The translations under genes were made by a program, and so were the position numbers. Under the pieces are notes generated by a model, which was given only the letters and a program-made list of their open reading frames with translations, was not told where the DNA came from and did no database searches. 64,000 nucleotides of DNA from Mesorhizobium sp. B2-3-4. Lineage in GTDB: Bacteria > Pseudomonadota > Alphaproteobacteria > Rhizobiales > Rhizobiaceae. Positions 1 through 8,998 of this stretch are shown here, piece after piece. The stretch covers positions 269,046-333,045 of the forward strand of contig NZ_VFVY01000004.1 of assembly GCF_006442315.1 (NCBI RefSeq). The letters run 5' to 3'. Each line of letters opens with the position of its first letter. Within the stretch, counting starts at the first letter, position 1.

Positions 1-311
1 GCCGAAGCAGCCACCACCAGCACGATGTTCTCGCCCGGCGCGATCGTGCCATGGCGGTGGATGACGGTGAGCCCCTGCAGCGGCCAGCGACCGGCCGCTT
101 CGGCGGCGATACGGCCGATCTCGGCCTCCGCCATGCCGGGATAATGCTCGAGCTCGAGTGCCGAGAGCGCGCCCTGCTCGTCGCGGCAAAGACCGCAGAA
201 GGTGACCACCGCGCCGATGTCCGCACGGCCCTGCGTCAGTCGGGCGATCTCGGCGGCGACATCGAAATCCTGGCGCTGGATGCGCACGGTCGGCACCGGG
301 ACGGCCGACAT
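1..311 (-). CDS. moaE: Molybdopterin synthase catalytic subunit MoaE (partial, C-terminus outside window)
   Basis: MoaE is the large subunit of molybdopterin synthase, which transfers sulfur from MoaD thiocarboxylate to precursor Z in cytoplasmic molybdenum-cofactor synthesis. The 103 residues visible begin MSAVPVPTVRIQRQDFDV and carry the family signatures GAVVTFCGLCRD, LELEHYPGM and VIHRHGTIAPGENIV. The start codon lies 4 nt after the moaD stop, so the two subunits are co-translated. The gene runs off the left edge. The track gave no ORF here; I translated it by hand from the reverse strand. Confidence 0.93.
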   Translation of the reverse strand, partial: MSAVPVPTVRIQRQDFDVAAEIARLTQGRADIGAVVTFCGLCRDEQGALSALELEHYPGMAEAEIGRIAAEAAGRWPLQGLTVIHRHGTIAPGENIVLVVAAS

Positions 312-315
312 GCGT

Positions 316-573
316 TCAGCCCCCGGTCATCGGCGGGAAAAGCGCGATCTCGCGCGCGCCCGATATCTTCTCGCGGTGATCGACATGTTCCTGGTTGATG
401 GCGACGCGGATCACGTCGGGATATTGCAGCGCATGCTCATAGCCCTCGCCGCGCGACCGCAGCCAGCGCAAGAGGTCGGCGACCGTCTCGATGCCGGCGG
501 GCAGGTCGACGTCTTCCTCAGGCATGCCGATTCGTTCGCGAACCCAGGCGAAATAGATGAGACGGGTCGTCAT
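316..573 (-). CDS. moaD: Molybdopterin synthase sulfur carrier subunit MoaD
   Basis: An 85-residue ubiquitin-fold protein starting MTTRLIYFAWVRERIG and ending in the di-glycine (PPMTGG) that is adenylated and thiocarboxylated by MoeB/MoaD-activating enzymes. It partners with MoaE encoded 4 nt downstream. A longer reading to 618 exists, but the ATG at 573 gives the family's normal N-terminus and sits 1 nt after the pgsA stop, which supports an operon pgsA-moaD-moaE. Confidence 0.95.
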   Translation of the reverse strand: MTTRLIYFAWVRERIGMPEEDVDLPAGIETVADLLRWLRSRGEGYEHALQYPDVIRVAINQEHVDHREKISGAREIALFPPMTGG

Positions 574-574
574 C

Positions 575-1171
575 TCATTCGTCCATGATGTGCTTGAGGC
601 CGGCACGGAAATAATCATAGCCGGTGTAGAGCGTCACCAGCGCCGCGATCCACAGCAACACCAGCCCGGTCTGCGTGGTCAGCGGGAAGATCTTGTCGCC
701 GGCAGGACCCGCCAGCAGGAAGGCGATGGCGACCATCTGGATGGTGGTCTTCCACTTGGCGAGCTGCGTCACCGGCACCGAGACCTTGAGCGCCGCCAGA
801 TATTCGCGCAGGCCCGAGACCAGGATCTCACGGCACAGGATGATGATCGCCGCCCACAGCGACCAGCCGGCAATGCCGGCATGACGATCGGTATCGGCAG
901 CCAGGAGCAGAAGACATGTCGCGACCAGCAGCTTGTCGGCGATGGGATCCAGCATCTTGCCGATGTTGGAGGTCTGCTGCCAGGCGCGCGCGAAATAGCC
1001 GTCGAAATAGTCGGTGATCGATGCCAGCAGGAAAATGACCAGCGCCGACCAGCGGGCGAAGTCGCTCGACTTCAGATGGCCCTCGAGAAAAAAGCACAGC
1101 ACCACCAGCGGCACCGCGATGATGCGGGCATAGGTGAGGATGTTGGGCAAGTTGAACGCGCGCTGGGCCAT
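575..1171 (-). CDS. pgsA: CDP-diacylglycerol--glycerol-3-phosphate 3-phosphatidyltransferase
   Basis: Makes phosphatidylglycerol phosphate, the committed step to phosphatidylglycerol and cardiolipin, in the inner membrane. The CDP-alcohol phosphotransferase signature D-G-x2-A-R-x8-G-x3-D-x3-D is complete (DGYFAR ... GKMLDPIAD), surrounded by several hydrophobic segments. I chose the ATG at 1171 (198 residues, MAQRAFNLPNILTYAR); a TTG at 1204 would add 11 residues with no family support. It heads the moaD-moaE string. Confidence 0.94.
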   Translation of the reverse strand: MAQRAFNLPNILTYARIIAVPLVVLCFFLEGHLKSSDFARWSALVIFLLASITDYFDGYFARAWQQTSNIGKMLDPIADKLLVATCLLLLAADTDRHAGIAGWSLWAAIIILCREILVSGLREYLAALKVSVPVTQLAKWKTTIQMVAIAFLLAGPAGDKIFPLTTQTGLVLLWIAALVTLYTGYDYFRAGLKHIMDE

Positions 1172-1336
1172 GTCTTCTGGGACTCTTTCTGCCTGCGTAC
1201 TCAAATCAGAAGCGAATGTGGGCGGTCAACAGGCCAAAATCGATTGGCCAGCCGAAAATAGCGGAAAACCTTCGCATGCCTGGTGCCAAAACCGCAGTTA
1301 TCTTCAGGAGGTAGACCGCATGAACGCTTGGACAAC

Positions 1337-1409
1337 ATGCGTGGTGTCTCATGCAAGACATTTTCCCTAAACCGCCTGCGCTTCGGGCGGGATGCGTGGT
1401 GTCTCATGC
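1337..1409. repeat. Pair of 18-bp direct repeats flanking a hairpin, downstream of uvrC
   Basis: The 18-mer ATGCGTGGTGTCTCATGC occurs at 1337-1354 and exactly again at 1392-1409. Between the copies, 1372-1390 can fold as CCGCCTG / CGGGCGG with a 5-nt loop. The unit lies in the 281-bp gap between uvrC and pgsA. The hairpin may act as a uvrC terminator, although no T-run follows on the minus strand. The repeats themselves are unexplained. Confidence 0.7.
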
Positions 1410-1452
1410 CTATCGCTATCTCGACACCGCGTGCACTTTTGGGCGACATGCA

Positions 1453-3522
1453 TCAGCTCTCGTGGAAGTGATTGTAGACCAGTTTCGCCACCTGTTCGGA
1501 AATGCCGTCGACTTTCCTCAAATCCTCGACCGCGGCGCGGCTGACCGCCTTGGCCGTGCCGAATGCCAGCAGCAGCGCGCGCTTGCGGCCGGGCCCGATG
1601 CCGGCGATTTCGTCGAACGGGCTCTTGACCATCTCCTTCTTGCGGCGGGCTCGGTGCGAACCGATGGCGAAGCGATGGACCTCGTCGCGCAGCCTCTGGA
1701 CGAAATAGAGCACGGGATCACGCACCGGCAGCGAAAACGAATCCCTGCCCTTGACGAAGAAGCGCTCGCGGCCGGCATCACGGTCCTGGCCCTTGGCGAT
1801 GCCGATGGCCACGACGCGATCCTCGACGCCGAGATCGGAAAGCATCTTGCGCACCGCCGTCATCTGGCCCTGCCCGCCGTCGATCAGGATGACGTCGGGC
1901 CAGGCCGGGAAGCTGCCGGAGATGTCCTCCTCGATATCGTCACCGGCGCCTTCCGGGGCCGCGTCGCCGTCCGCGGCAACATCGCCATGTTCCCTGAGCA
2001 ATCGTGAAAAGCGCCGCTCCATCACTTCGCGCATCATGCCGAAATCGTCGCCGGGCGTGATCTCCGTCGAGCGGATGTTGAATTTCCGGTACTGGTTTTT
2101 CACGAAACCTTCCGGCCCCGCGACGACCATGGCACCCACCGCGCTGGTGCCCATTATGTGCGAGTTGTCGTAGACTTCGATGCGCACCGGCGGCCTGGCC
2201 AGGCCGAAGGTCTCGGCGAAACCGGCAAGCAGCCGGGCTTGCGTCGAGGTTTCCGCCAGCCGGCGGCCAAGCGCCTCGCGCGCGTTCTGCAAGGCGTTGT
2301 CGGTCAGGTCCTTCTTCTCGCCGCGCTGCGGTACCGAGATGGCGACCTTGCGGCCGGCACGGGTGGAGAGCGCCTCCCCCAGCAGTTCCTGATCCTCGAC
2401 GGCATGCGAGAGCAGGATGGCGCGCGGCGTCGGCTTGTCGTCATAGAACTGCGCCAGGAAGGAGCCAAGCACTTCCGATCCCTCCAGCGCCGGGTCGGCC
2501 TTGGGGAAATAAGCGCGGTTGCCCCAGTTCTGGCCGGTGCGGAAGAAGAACACCTGGATGCAGACCTGGCCGCCCTCCTGATGGATGGCAAAGACATCGG
2601 CCTCGTCGACGGTCTGCGGGTTGATGCCTTGATGGCTCTGCACGTGCGAGAGCGCCGCGAGCCGGTCGCGATAGATGGCGGCACGTTCGAAATCGAGATC
2701 TTGCGAGGCCTGCTGCATGGCTGCCGAAATCTCGGTCTTCACCTTCTGGCTGCGGCCCGAGAGGAAATCCTTGGCCTCATCGACCAGTTCGGCATAGCCC
2801 TCATGCGAGATTTCGCCGGTGCACGGGCCGGCGCAGCGCTTGATCTGATAGAGCAGGCATGGCCGCGTGCGATTCTCGTAGAAGGAATTGGTGCAGCTTC
2901 TGAGCAGGAAGGCGCGCTGCAGCGAATTGATGGTGCGGCCCACCGCGCCGGCCGAGGCGAAGGGACCGAAATAGTCGCCTTTGCGCGAGCGTGCCCCGCG
3001 ATGCTTGTAGATGCCGGGCGAGACATGGTCGCCGGTCAGAAGAATATAGGGGAACGACTTGTCGTCCCGCATCAGCACGTTGAACCGCGGCCGCAAGCGC
3101 TTGATGAGATTGGCTTCGAGAAGCAGCGCCTCGATCTCGGTGCGCGTGACGACGAACTCCATCGTCGCGGTCTCGCGCACCATGCGGCCAATGCGGTTGG
3201 TATGAAAGCGCCCTTGCGCGTAGTTGGTGACCCGTTTCTTCAGACTGCGCGCCTTGCCGACATAAAGCACGTCGCCAGCGGCGTTCATCATCCGGTAGAC
3301 ACCGGGCGCATTGGGCAGCCGCTTGACCAGGGTCTGGATCACTTCAGCGCCGACCTGGCCGTCGGCGTCGCCGGCATGCGGCGTCCAGTCGATCGCCGTG
3401 AAGGCAACCTCGGGACCTGCCGGCTCGACGATCTCCTCAAGCGCTTCGTCCTCGAGGTCGATTTCAGGAGGAAGATCATCGGCGCCGCCGCGCGCCTTGC
3501 TTTTGTGATCCAAGGGACTCAT
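1453..3522 (-). CDS. uvrC: Excinuclease ABC subunit C
   Basis: Performs the dual incisions of nucleotide excision repair with UvrA and UvrB. The 689-residue product shows an N-terminal GIY-YIG nuclease ([20 protein letters not shown]), a Cys-containing segment ([15 protein letters not shown]), a UVR domain near [14 protein letters not shown] that contacts UvrB, the C-terminal RNase H-like nuclease ([21 protein letters not shown]) and terminal helix-hairpin-helix motifs. An acidic linker interrupts the C-terminal half. The ATG at 3522 overlaps the upstream SDR stop as ATGA, so I prefer it to the longer start at 3555. Confidence 0.96.
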   Translation of the reverse strand: MSPLDHKSKARGGADDLPPEIDLEDEALEEIVEPAGPEVAFTAIDWTPHAGDADGQVGAEVIQTLVKRLPNAPGVYRMMNAAGDVLYVGKARSLKKRVTNYAQGRFHTNRIGRMVRETATMEFVVTRTEIEALLLEANLIKRLRPRFNVLMRDDKSFPYILLTGDHVSPGIYKHRGARSRKGDYFGPFASAGAVGRTINSLQRAFLLRSCTNSFYENRTRPCLLYQIKRCAGPCTGEISHEGYAELVDEAKDFLSGRSQKVKTEISAAMQQASQDLDFERAAIYRDRLAALSHVQSHQGINPQTVDEADVFAIHQEGGQVCIQVFFFRTGQNWGNRAYFPKADPALEGSEVLGSFLAQFYDDKPTPRAILLSHAVEDQELLGEALSTRAGRKVAISVPQRGEKKDLTDNALQNAREALGRRLAETSTQARLLAGFAETFGLARPPVRIEVYDNSHIMGTSAVGAMVVAGPEGFVKNQYRKFNIRSTEITPGDDFGMMREVMERRFSRLLREHGDVAADGDAAPEGAGDDIEEDISGSFPAWPDVILIDGGQGQMTAVRKMLSDLGVEDRVVAIGIAKGQDRDAGRERFFVKGRDSFSLPVRDPVLYFVQRLRDEVHRFAIGSHRARRKKEMVKSPFDEIAGIGPGRKRALLLAFGTAKAVSRAAVEDLRKVDGISEQVAKLVYNHFHES

Positions 3523-4283
3523 TCCGCCATGCCTGTCACATCGGGCGTCTGCCACGCAAGATGCTGGCCGCCATCGAGCGCGATCATCTGGCCAGTAACC
3601 GAGCGCGCCTGCCAGAGATAGCGGATCGTCGCGCCGAATTCCGGCAATTCCGGGCCGCGTTTCAGGATCAGGCCGGCGACCTGCGCGTCAAAATCGGAAT
3701 CATCCTGGCGAACGTTCTTAAGCGTCGGCCCCGGACCGATGGCATTGACGCGGATGCGGGGGCCGAGCGCCTGCGCCAGCATCTCAGTCTGCGTCCACAA
3801 AGCCGATTTGGACAGCGCATAGGAGAAATAGCGCGGCGTCGGCCGCCAGACGCGCTGGTCAATGATGTTGACGATCAGCCCCTCCTGCGCTTCCGGCAGA
3901 GAGCGGGCGAAGGCTTGAGCCAGAAGCGCCGGGGTTTTCACATGAATGGCGAAATGGCGATCCCAGGCATGCCAGTCGAAATCCTCCACGGAATCGTCGA
4001 CGAACAGCGAGGCATTGTTGACCAGCAGCGAGATTGGGCCGAGCGCGGCTTCCGCCCGGCCGACCAGGTCGCCGACGGCATCCATGTCGGTCAGATCAGC
4101 CGCCACCACGACGGCGCGGCCGCCCGACAGGTTGATTCCCGTGGCCAACGCATCCGCCTCATCGTGGGAACGATTGGAGTGGATGGCGACCGCAAAACCA
4201 TGTCTGGCGAGGTCCTCGACGATCGCCTTGCCGATCCGTTTCGCTCCGCCGGTCACCAGCGCCACGGGAGTGGCTTTGCTCAT
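3519..4283 (-). CDS. SDR family oxidoreductase, pteridine-reductase-like
   Basis: A 254-residue classical short-chain dehydrogenase: NADPH motif TGGAKRIG at residues 11-18, NNAS, active-site Y-x3-K in [10 protein letters not shown], and GPGPTL. The TG-x3-RIG form of the cofactor loop and the TRP-like [12 protein letters not shown] segment resemble pteridine reductases and FolM dihydromonapterin reductases, so a pterin substrate is possible but not proved. Its stop overlaps the uvrC start by 4 nt; co-transcription with uvrC and the nearby molybdopterin genes is suggestive only. Confidence 0.85.
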   Translation of the reverse strand: MSKATPVALVTGGAKRIGKAIVEDLARHGFAVAIHSNRSHDEADALATGINLSGGRAVVVAADLTDMDAVGDLVGRAEAALGPISLLVNNASLFVDDSVEDFDWHAWDRHFAIHVKTPALLAQAFARSLPEAQEGLIVNIIDQRVWRPTPRYFSYALSKSALWTQTEMLAQALGPRIRVNAIGPGPTLKNVRQDDSDFDAQVAGLILKRGPELPEFGATIRYLWQARSVTGQMIALDGGQHLAWQTPDVTGMAE

Positions 4284-4696
4284 CTGTTGTCAATCCTCAA
4301 TTTCGGGCCGAAAACGCGACGCCGACGAAATATGGCCCGGCATATGTTAAATGGCCTTCGCACCTGGGGCAGCATTGTGGCGAAGTGCCCGTCCGGCATA
4401 CCGACTCGTCATGAACTGGTGAACCGGCAAGGCGCAATATAGGACGCTGGACTCCTTGCACCAAGCGGTGTGCAGCGCAGCATGGATTTACTGCTGACAT
4501 TTCGCTGTTGCGAAGATGCAACGTCAAGGTTCCGCCTCATTCGCGCCGGGGAATGACCCAAGTTCAGGTTCGCTTCAGCCGCATTTCGACACGACATTTG
4601 GAACCGACGAACGCCAGATCCGTTTCACCCCCCGGACGGGTTGATGGCGATCGTGAGAAACAAGCCTGTGTCCTGTGGCTTAAGGAGTAAAGAACA
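4284..4696. other. 413-bp intergenic region upstream of the outer-membrane protein gene
   Basis: Divergent promoter space between the SDR gene and the porin-like gene. I see no convincing coding frame. A good ribosome binding site (AAGGAG, about 4682-4687) precedes the ATG at 4697. No clear -35/-10 pair could be assigned by eye. Confidence 0.6.
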
Positions 4697-5353
4697 ATGC
4701 AAGCCAATCTCAAATTCGCACGGCCGCTGGCTGTCGCAATCGGGCTCTTCGCCCTCGGCGGTACCGCTTATGCCGCGGACGTCGTTCAGGAAGAGCCGCC
4801 GGCGCCCGCTCCGATTGCCGAACTGCCGGTCGCTTCGTGGGCTGGCCCCTATGCCGGTCTCAACCTCGGCTACGGCTTCGGCGGTAAGACCAAGGAAAAG
4901 GACTTCGGCGACTCGACCGACACCAAGGGTTTCGTCGGTAGCGTCTTCGGCGGCTATCAGTGGCAGCAGGAGAACTTCGTGTACGGCGGTGAAGCCGAAC
5001 TCGGCTACAACGGCGTCAAGGGTGACGACAACGGCATCCACTCCAAGGGTGGTTTCGAAGGCTCGTTGCGTGCCCGTCTCGGCTACGCCGTGACCCCGGA
5101 AATCCTGCTCTACGGCACCGGCGGTCTTGCCGGCAAAAGCCAGAAGGTGGATGATTCCGATCTCGGCGTGAGCGATCGCGCCACCATGCTCGGCTGGACC
5201 GCCGGCGTCGGCACCGACATCAAGCTGACCGACAACGTGTTCGGCCGCGTCGAATATCGCTACACCGATTTCGGCTCCAAGAGCTTCGACGGTATCGGCA
5301 AGGTCAAGGCGACGGACAACCGCGTCACCTTCGGCGTCGGTATGAAGTTCTAA
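4697..5353 (+). CDS. Outer-membrane beta-barrel protein, Omp25/RopB-like porin family
   Basis: A 218-residue protein with a Sec signal peptide ending around TAYAAD (residues 20-27), a short Pro-rich linker, and then alternating beta strands starting WAGPYAGLNLGYGFGG and ending VTFGVGMKF with a terminal aromatic, as expected for an 8-stranded outer-membrane barrel (OMP_b-brl). Relatives such as Brucella Omp25/Omp31 and Rhizobium RopB are abundant surface proteins. It is a single-gene unit with its own strong terminator. Confidence 0.92.
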   Translation: MQANLKFARPLAVAIGLFALGGTAYAADVVQEEPPAPAPIAELPVASWAGPYAGLNLGYGFGGKTKEKDFGDSTDTKGFVGSVFGGYQWQQENFVYGGEAELGYNGVKGDDNGIHSKGGFEGSLRARLGYAVTPEILLYGTGGLAGKSQKVDDSDLGVSDRATMLGWTAGVGTDIKLTDNVFGRVEYRYTDFGSKSFDGIGKVKATDNRVTFGVGMKF

Positions 5354-5376
5354 GTCGTCCAAGCCACGACACGAAA

Positions 5377-5403
5377 AGCCGGGCCTCGCGCCCGGCTTTT
5401 TTT
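5377..5403 (+). terminator. Rho-independent terminator of the porin-like gene
   Basis: An 8-bp perfect stem AGCCGGGC / GCCCGGCT with loop CTCGC is followed by seven T residues. It starts 23 nt after the stop codon at 5353. Confidence 0.93.
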
Positions 5404-5575
5404 GCGCTGCCGTTTCGTCGCTGCTCAGCGCCCCTCTCGCCATTGCGTGAAAGCGCTCCCCAGATCACCGAGAATAGCCGTTGCACGCCCGCAAACAGTG
5501 GCTCGCACGAACAGGCAACAAAATCGCGCCCGGAAACCGCTCCCCTCTCCGTTTGTGAGAGAACGTCAGATCGCT

Positions 5576-6172
5576 TTAAACCGGTATGCAGCCCTTCAGT
5601 TCGGGAAATTTTTCGTCGAAGCGCGCGGCCCAGCGCACGAGCCGGCTACGCCCCTTCTCCCACTGACCGCCAAAGCGCAGCGAGAGATAGCCAAGGCAGG
5701 CGCGCAACGCCAGATGGCCGACCGTGACCTTCTTCGGCAGCTTGGGCGGGTTGGCATTGAGCAGATCGAGTGCGGCAGTGATCTTGGTCCACTGGCGGTC
5801 GAGCCAGGTCTGATACACCAGCTCCTGGGGCCGGGTGCGGCGCTCATAGACCATGGACAGCGCGCAATCGCAGATGCCGTCGGCCAGCGCCTCCAGCACT
5901 TCCGCGTCGAGCCGTTTGTCGGGGTTGCGTGGAAACAGCACGTTCTTCGAAACCCGGTTGAGGTGCTGGGTGATGGCGCGGCTGTCGTGTACCGAACGGC
6001 CGTCGTCGAGCACCAGAACCGGGATCTTGCCCAGCGGATTGGCACTGATCAGTTCGGCCGGCCTGTCGTCGGTTTTGACCGGCACCTCATCGATGGCGAT
6101 CCCGGCATAGGCCGCGGCCATCCTTACCTTGGAGCTGTAGGGAGAGGAGGATGCGTAGAGCAGCTTCGGCAT
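5576..6172 (-). CDS. Glutathione S-transferase family protein
   Basis: A 198-residue cytosolic GST. The N-terminal thioredoxin-like half begins MPKLLYASSSPYSSKVRM, with S-S-P-Y-S-S in the position of the GSH-activating Ser/Cys, and contains the cis-Pro and SRAI elements (GKIPVLVLDDGRSVHDSRAI). The all-helical C-terminal half has TVGHLALRACLGYLSLRF. The start at 6172 gives a normal-length GST; the upstream in-frame extension to 6322 is not conserved-looking. The substrate is unknown. Confidence 0.9.
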   Translation of the reverse strand: MPKLLYASSSPYSSKVRMAAAYAGIAIDEVPVKTDDRPAELISANPLGKIPVLVLDDGRSVHDSRAITQHLNRVSKNVLFPRNPDKRLDAEVLEALADGICDCALSMVYERRTRPQELVYQTWLDRQWTKITAALDLLNANPPKLPKKVTVGHLALRACLGYLSLRFGGQWEKGRSRLVRWAARFDEKFPELKGCIPV

Positions 6173-6608
6173 GGTCGTTTTCCTGTTGGCAGGCGCCCAG
6201 TGTTGACCGCGCGGGCTCTTCAGATCAACCGCCAGAGCACAGAAAAACAACGGCCAGAAACCGGTTGCGATTTCCGCCTTGGCAATCACGACAGGCCCAC
6301 AATCGTGTACGCTGGAAAACATCGGCGGGCCACGACAGCAAGCTGCCGGGATTCAAAGCCGCATTTACTTCACAGGCGCCGGCACCTCACGAGATGCGCA
6401 GCGTCGCCGAGAGAGCCTTCGCCCTGCAAAGCAGGAAGAACAAGCCAAGCGAGCGAGGCAGCCAAACGGCGCCTCGCTTTGCTTGCCCTCGGCCCCATAT
6501 CGTCGCGATCAGCCCGAGGGCTGAACCCCGCTGCCGAACATGCTCCGATCCAGAACGTCAGAGCGTCGGTGCCAATCCCGAAGGACAGGTGACGCCCCAA
6601 CGAGCTGT
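6173..6608. other. 436-bp gene-free region with two small hairpins
   Basis: No credible coding frame. On the plus strand, CCTGC-aaa-GCAGG (6423-6435) and GCGAGGC / GCCTCGC (6453-6477), the latter followed by TTTGCTTG, could form tandem hairpins. This could be a leader, a small RNA or just decay; the sequence does not decide. Confidence 0.4.
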
Positions 6609-7073
6609 CTACTTCTTGGCCGGAGCCTTCGCCTTCGCAGGCGCTGCCTTTGCCTTCGGCGCCGCGGCTTTCTTCACCGCAGGCTTCGTCGCAGCGGCGG
6701 CTGCTTTCGCAGCTGGCTTTGCCGCAGGCTTTGCGGCCGGCTTGGCCGCAGCTTTCGCGGGAGCTGCTTTCTTGGCTGCGGGTTTTGCCGCGGGCTTGGC
6801 CGCTGCCTTGGCTGCCGGCTTCTTGGCCGGTGCCGCCTTGGCTGCCGGCTTCGCCGCAGCCTTCGCGGGGGCCGCCTTCTTCACTGCCGGCTTCGCCGCG
6901 GCCTTGGCCGCCGCCGGCTTCTTGGCCGGTGCTGCCTTCGCTGCGGGCTTTGCCGCCGCCTTAGCAGGCGCTGCTTTCTTCACCGCGGTTGCGGCCTTCG
7001 CCGCGACTGCCTTTGCGGGTGCTTTCTTTGCCGGTGCCTTGGATGCCGGCGCTTTAGATGACTGCTTAGCCAT
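6609..7073 (-). CDS. Histone H1-like Lys/Ala/Pro-rich protein
   Basis: A 154-residue protein made almost wholly of AAKPA, KKAAPAK and AAKPAAK repeats, resembling the C-terminal tail of eukaryotic H1 and bacterial proteins such as AlgP/AlgR3, HctB and BpH2. Such tails bind DNA nonspecifically; a nucleoid role is inference from family knowledge. I chose the ATG at 7073 (MAKQSSKAPASKAPAKK). There is no globular domain. The same composition reappears as the N-terminal tail of the GST encoded at 60269-61135. Confidence 0.85.
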   Translation of the reverse strand: MAKQSSKAPASKAPAKKAPAKAVAAKAATAVKKAAPAKAAAKPAAKAAPAKKPAAAKAAAKPAVKKAAPAKAAAKPAAKAAPAKKPAAKAAAKPAAKPAAKKAAPAKAAAKPAAKPAAKPAAKAAAAATKPAVKKAAAPKAKAAPAKAKAPAKK

Positions 7074-7618
7074 GTCATGCCCCTTCACGTTATGCCGATG
7101 GCCGTGAATGACCCCGGCGCGCAATGCATATCTGACTCGCGTCTCGCTAGCCAGCGAAGCAATGGTATGATTTTCTCAGCTTAAATTTTGGTTGCGATTG
7201 ACGCACAATCAAACTCATCACGGAAAAAATCCGCCGTTGATCTTCTGACGTCGCCAGCAAATTGATGCCGGTGTTCTCGATGCGAGTCCACCATGAAGCT
7301 CCCAAGATCATCGAGCATCGTCACACGCGATCTTCGGCCGTCAATATCAAGACGTGGCGTCTCACCAGGGCGATCATCTTTTGCAAGCGCGTGGTCAGTG
7401 CGGGTCACGAGCACGATGCGGTGATCGATCTGAAGATCACCTTGTCAAGCAGGTCTGAAGCGATATCTTTCTGATTGACAGAATACTCTGTGCCACAGAT
7501 TATTCTGTCGTGAGATGTGATCGCGCTTCGAATTCAATCGCAGCAGGCAAGTGCCCCCACCCGAGATCGCAGAGCCTTGCCGCGACAGAACAAGGCTTTG
7601 CCGCATTGGAGCCCACTG
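7074..7618. other. 545-bp region between the H1-like gene and a winged-helix regulator
   Basis: A minus-strand frame at 7181-7414 (77 codons) exists but has no recognisable domain or good ribosome binding site, so I do not call it a gene. The region contains a 33-bp palindrome at 7477-7509. Confidence 0.5.
7477..7509. promoter_or_regulatory. 33-bp near-perfect palindrome, candidate operator
   Basis: Arms GACAGAATA (7477-7485) and TATTCTGTC (7501-7509) are exact reverse complements, as are the inner TCTGTG (7487-7492) and CACAGA (7494-7499), centred on C7493. Only the pair 7486/7500 fails to match. It sits about 110 bp upstream of the winged-helix gene at 7619, so autoregulation is a natural hypothesis. 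Confidence 0.65.
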
Positions 7619-7930
7619 ATGAGCGCCGACGACATCGTCCACCAGAGTACACGGCTCAGGATCATGGCAGCGCTGAACACCCTGGAAAGGCGCGAGGCGC
7701 TGGACTTCACCCAGTTGAAGGCCATGATCGACGCAACCGATGGAAATCTCGGAGCGCATCTCGATACTCTGGCCAGAGCGGGCTATGTCGATGTTGAAAA
7801 ACTCTTTGTCGGGCGACGGCCCCGCACCCGGGTCAAGGCAACAGTGATTGGGCGGCGGGCCTTTCGCGGCCACATTGCCTTTCTTCGCAAGATCATCGAT
7901 CAGGCCGATGCGACGCAACGCAGGAAATAG
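7619..7930 (+). CDS. Small winged-helix transcriptional regulator (MarR/ArsR-like fold)
   Basis: A 103-residue stand-alone DNA-binding protein starting MSADDIVHQSTRLRIMAALNTLERREALDF, with the helix pattern of the winged-helix HTH_27-type family (FTQLKAMIDATDGNLGAHLDTLARAGYV, then the basic wing RRPRTRVKATVIGRRAF). GGAG at 7608-7611 supports the ATG at 7619 over the longer frame from 7517. Target genes are unknown; a 33-bp palindrome lies in its promoter region. Confidence 0.85.
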   Translation: MSADDIVHQSTRLRIMAALNTLERREALDFTQLKAMIDATDGNLGAHLDTLARAGYVDVEKLFVGRRPRTRVKATVIGRRAFRGHIAFLRKIIDQADATQRRK

Positions 7931-8161
7931 TCCTGCGCTGCGCGAGCAGTCCTGAAGCCGCCGACCGTCCAGGGCTGACTGGCCGTCCAACTCTTCTGCC
8001 TGGAAGCAATTTCCGAGGCAAAGCGCAATGCGCTTCCGCAGGAAAACCGTTACACACTATTTCGCGCGAATGCGCTCGGCGCGTTGCGACGACCGTGACG
8101 CCAGCGCCGATTGTCGATGGTGGCGCGATCACCGGCGTGTGTCGACTAGCACGTGCCAACG

Positions 8162-8998
8162 TCACGATTGATACCCCAGACAGATGGCGCCGAGCGCGAC
8201 GACGGCGCAGGCGCAGACCCGCCGCGGCGTCAGCGTCTCGCCGAGAAACAGCCGGCCGATGAAGGCCGCGAAGACCACGCTGGTCTCGCGGATCGCCGTG
8301 ATCGGACCGGCAGGCCCGAGTGCGAAAGCCGCCACCACGACGCCATAGGCAAGAAGCGCGAATAGGCCGCCACCGAGCGCCTTCCAGGTTTCGGGCGCCC
8401 GCGCATCGACAGTCAGCTTGCCTCGACAGGCGACGAAGGTCGCCGGCAGCAACGCGCCGTAGGCAAGAAGCACCCAGGCGGTGTAGGCGCCGATATTGCC
8501 CGCCGCGCGGACGCCGATCGCATCGACCATCGCATAGGCGGCGATGATCGCGCCCGTCGCCAGCGCGTACAGGATCGATTTAGTGGCGGCTCGTCCCCGT
8601 CCGAGCGAAAGAGCCATGATGCCGCCGCCGACCAGGGCAACGCCCACGGTCTCCGAAACGGTGAGCTGCTGGCCGGCGAGCAGGAAGCCGCCGAGCGCGA
8701 CGAGCAGAGGCACGCTGCCACGAACAATCGGATAGACCTGTCCCAATTCGCCATGTCTGTAGGCGGCCACCAGGAAAAGGCTGTAGCCGACCTGCAGGCA
8801 GGCCGACAGCCCGACATAGAGCCAGGCGGGCGTCGCTGGAAAACCGTTGAAGGCTGCCATCGGAACAGCAAGCGCGGTGCTGGAGAAGCTCATGACGGTG
8901 ACGGTCCACAACCTGTCGGCACCTGTCCGCAGGAAAGCGTTCCAGCTCGCGTGGAGGATCGCGGCGAAGAGCGCGAGCCCGATGACCAGCGGGGTCAT
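8162..8998 (-). CDS. DMT superfamily (EamA) transporter
   Basis: A 278-residue inner-membrane protein with about ten hydrophobic helices arranged as two EamA repeats (MTPLVIGLALFAAILHASWNAFLRTG ... and ATKSILYALATGAIIAAYAMVDAIG ...; second repeat ends GETLTPRRVCACAVVALGAICLGY). Its ATG at 8998 overlaps the stop of the TetR gene (ATGA), so the pair forms a regulator-exporter operon. Efflux of a metabolite or drug under TetR control is inference. Confidence 0.9.
   Translation of the reverse strand: MTPLVIGLALFAAILHASWNAFLRTGADRLWTVTVMSFSSTALAVPMAAFNGFPATPAWLYVGLSACLQVGYSLFLVAAYRHGELGQVYPIVRGSVPLLVALGGFLLAGQQLTVSETVGVALVGGGIMALSLGRGRAATKSILYALATGAIIAAYAMVDAIGVRAAGNIGAYTAWVLLAYGALLPATFVACRGKLTVDARAPETWKALGGGLFALLAYGVVVAAFALGPAGPITAIRETSVVFAAFIGRLFLGETLTPRRVCACAVVALGAICLGYQS

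Noticed and set aside
2158..3621. 487-codon plus-strand frame
   Set aside because: It lies opposite uvrC, which has clear domains; the frame is a GC-rich antisense shadow without a family signature.
6609..7073. Repetitive tract as a CRISPR or tandem DNA repeat
   Set aside because: The repetition follows codons for Lys/Ala/Pro in one open frame with varied third bases, so it is protein repeat, not spacer-repeat structure.
7181..7414. 77-codon minus-strand frame
   Set aside because: No domain, weak start, and in a regulatory region; it could be a remnant but cannot be supported.
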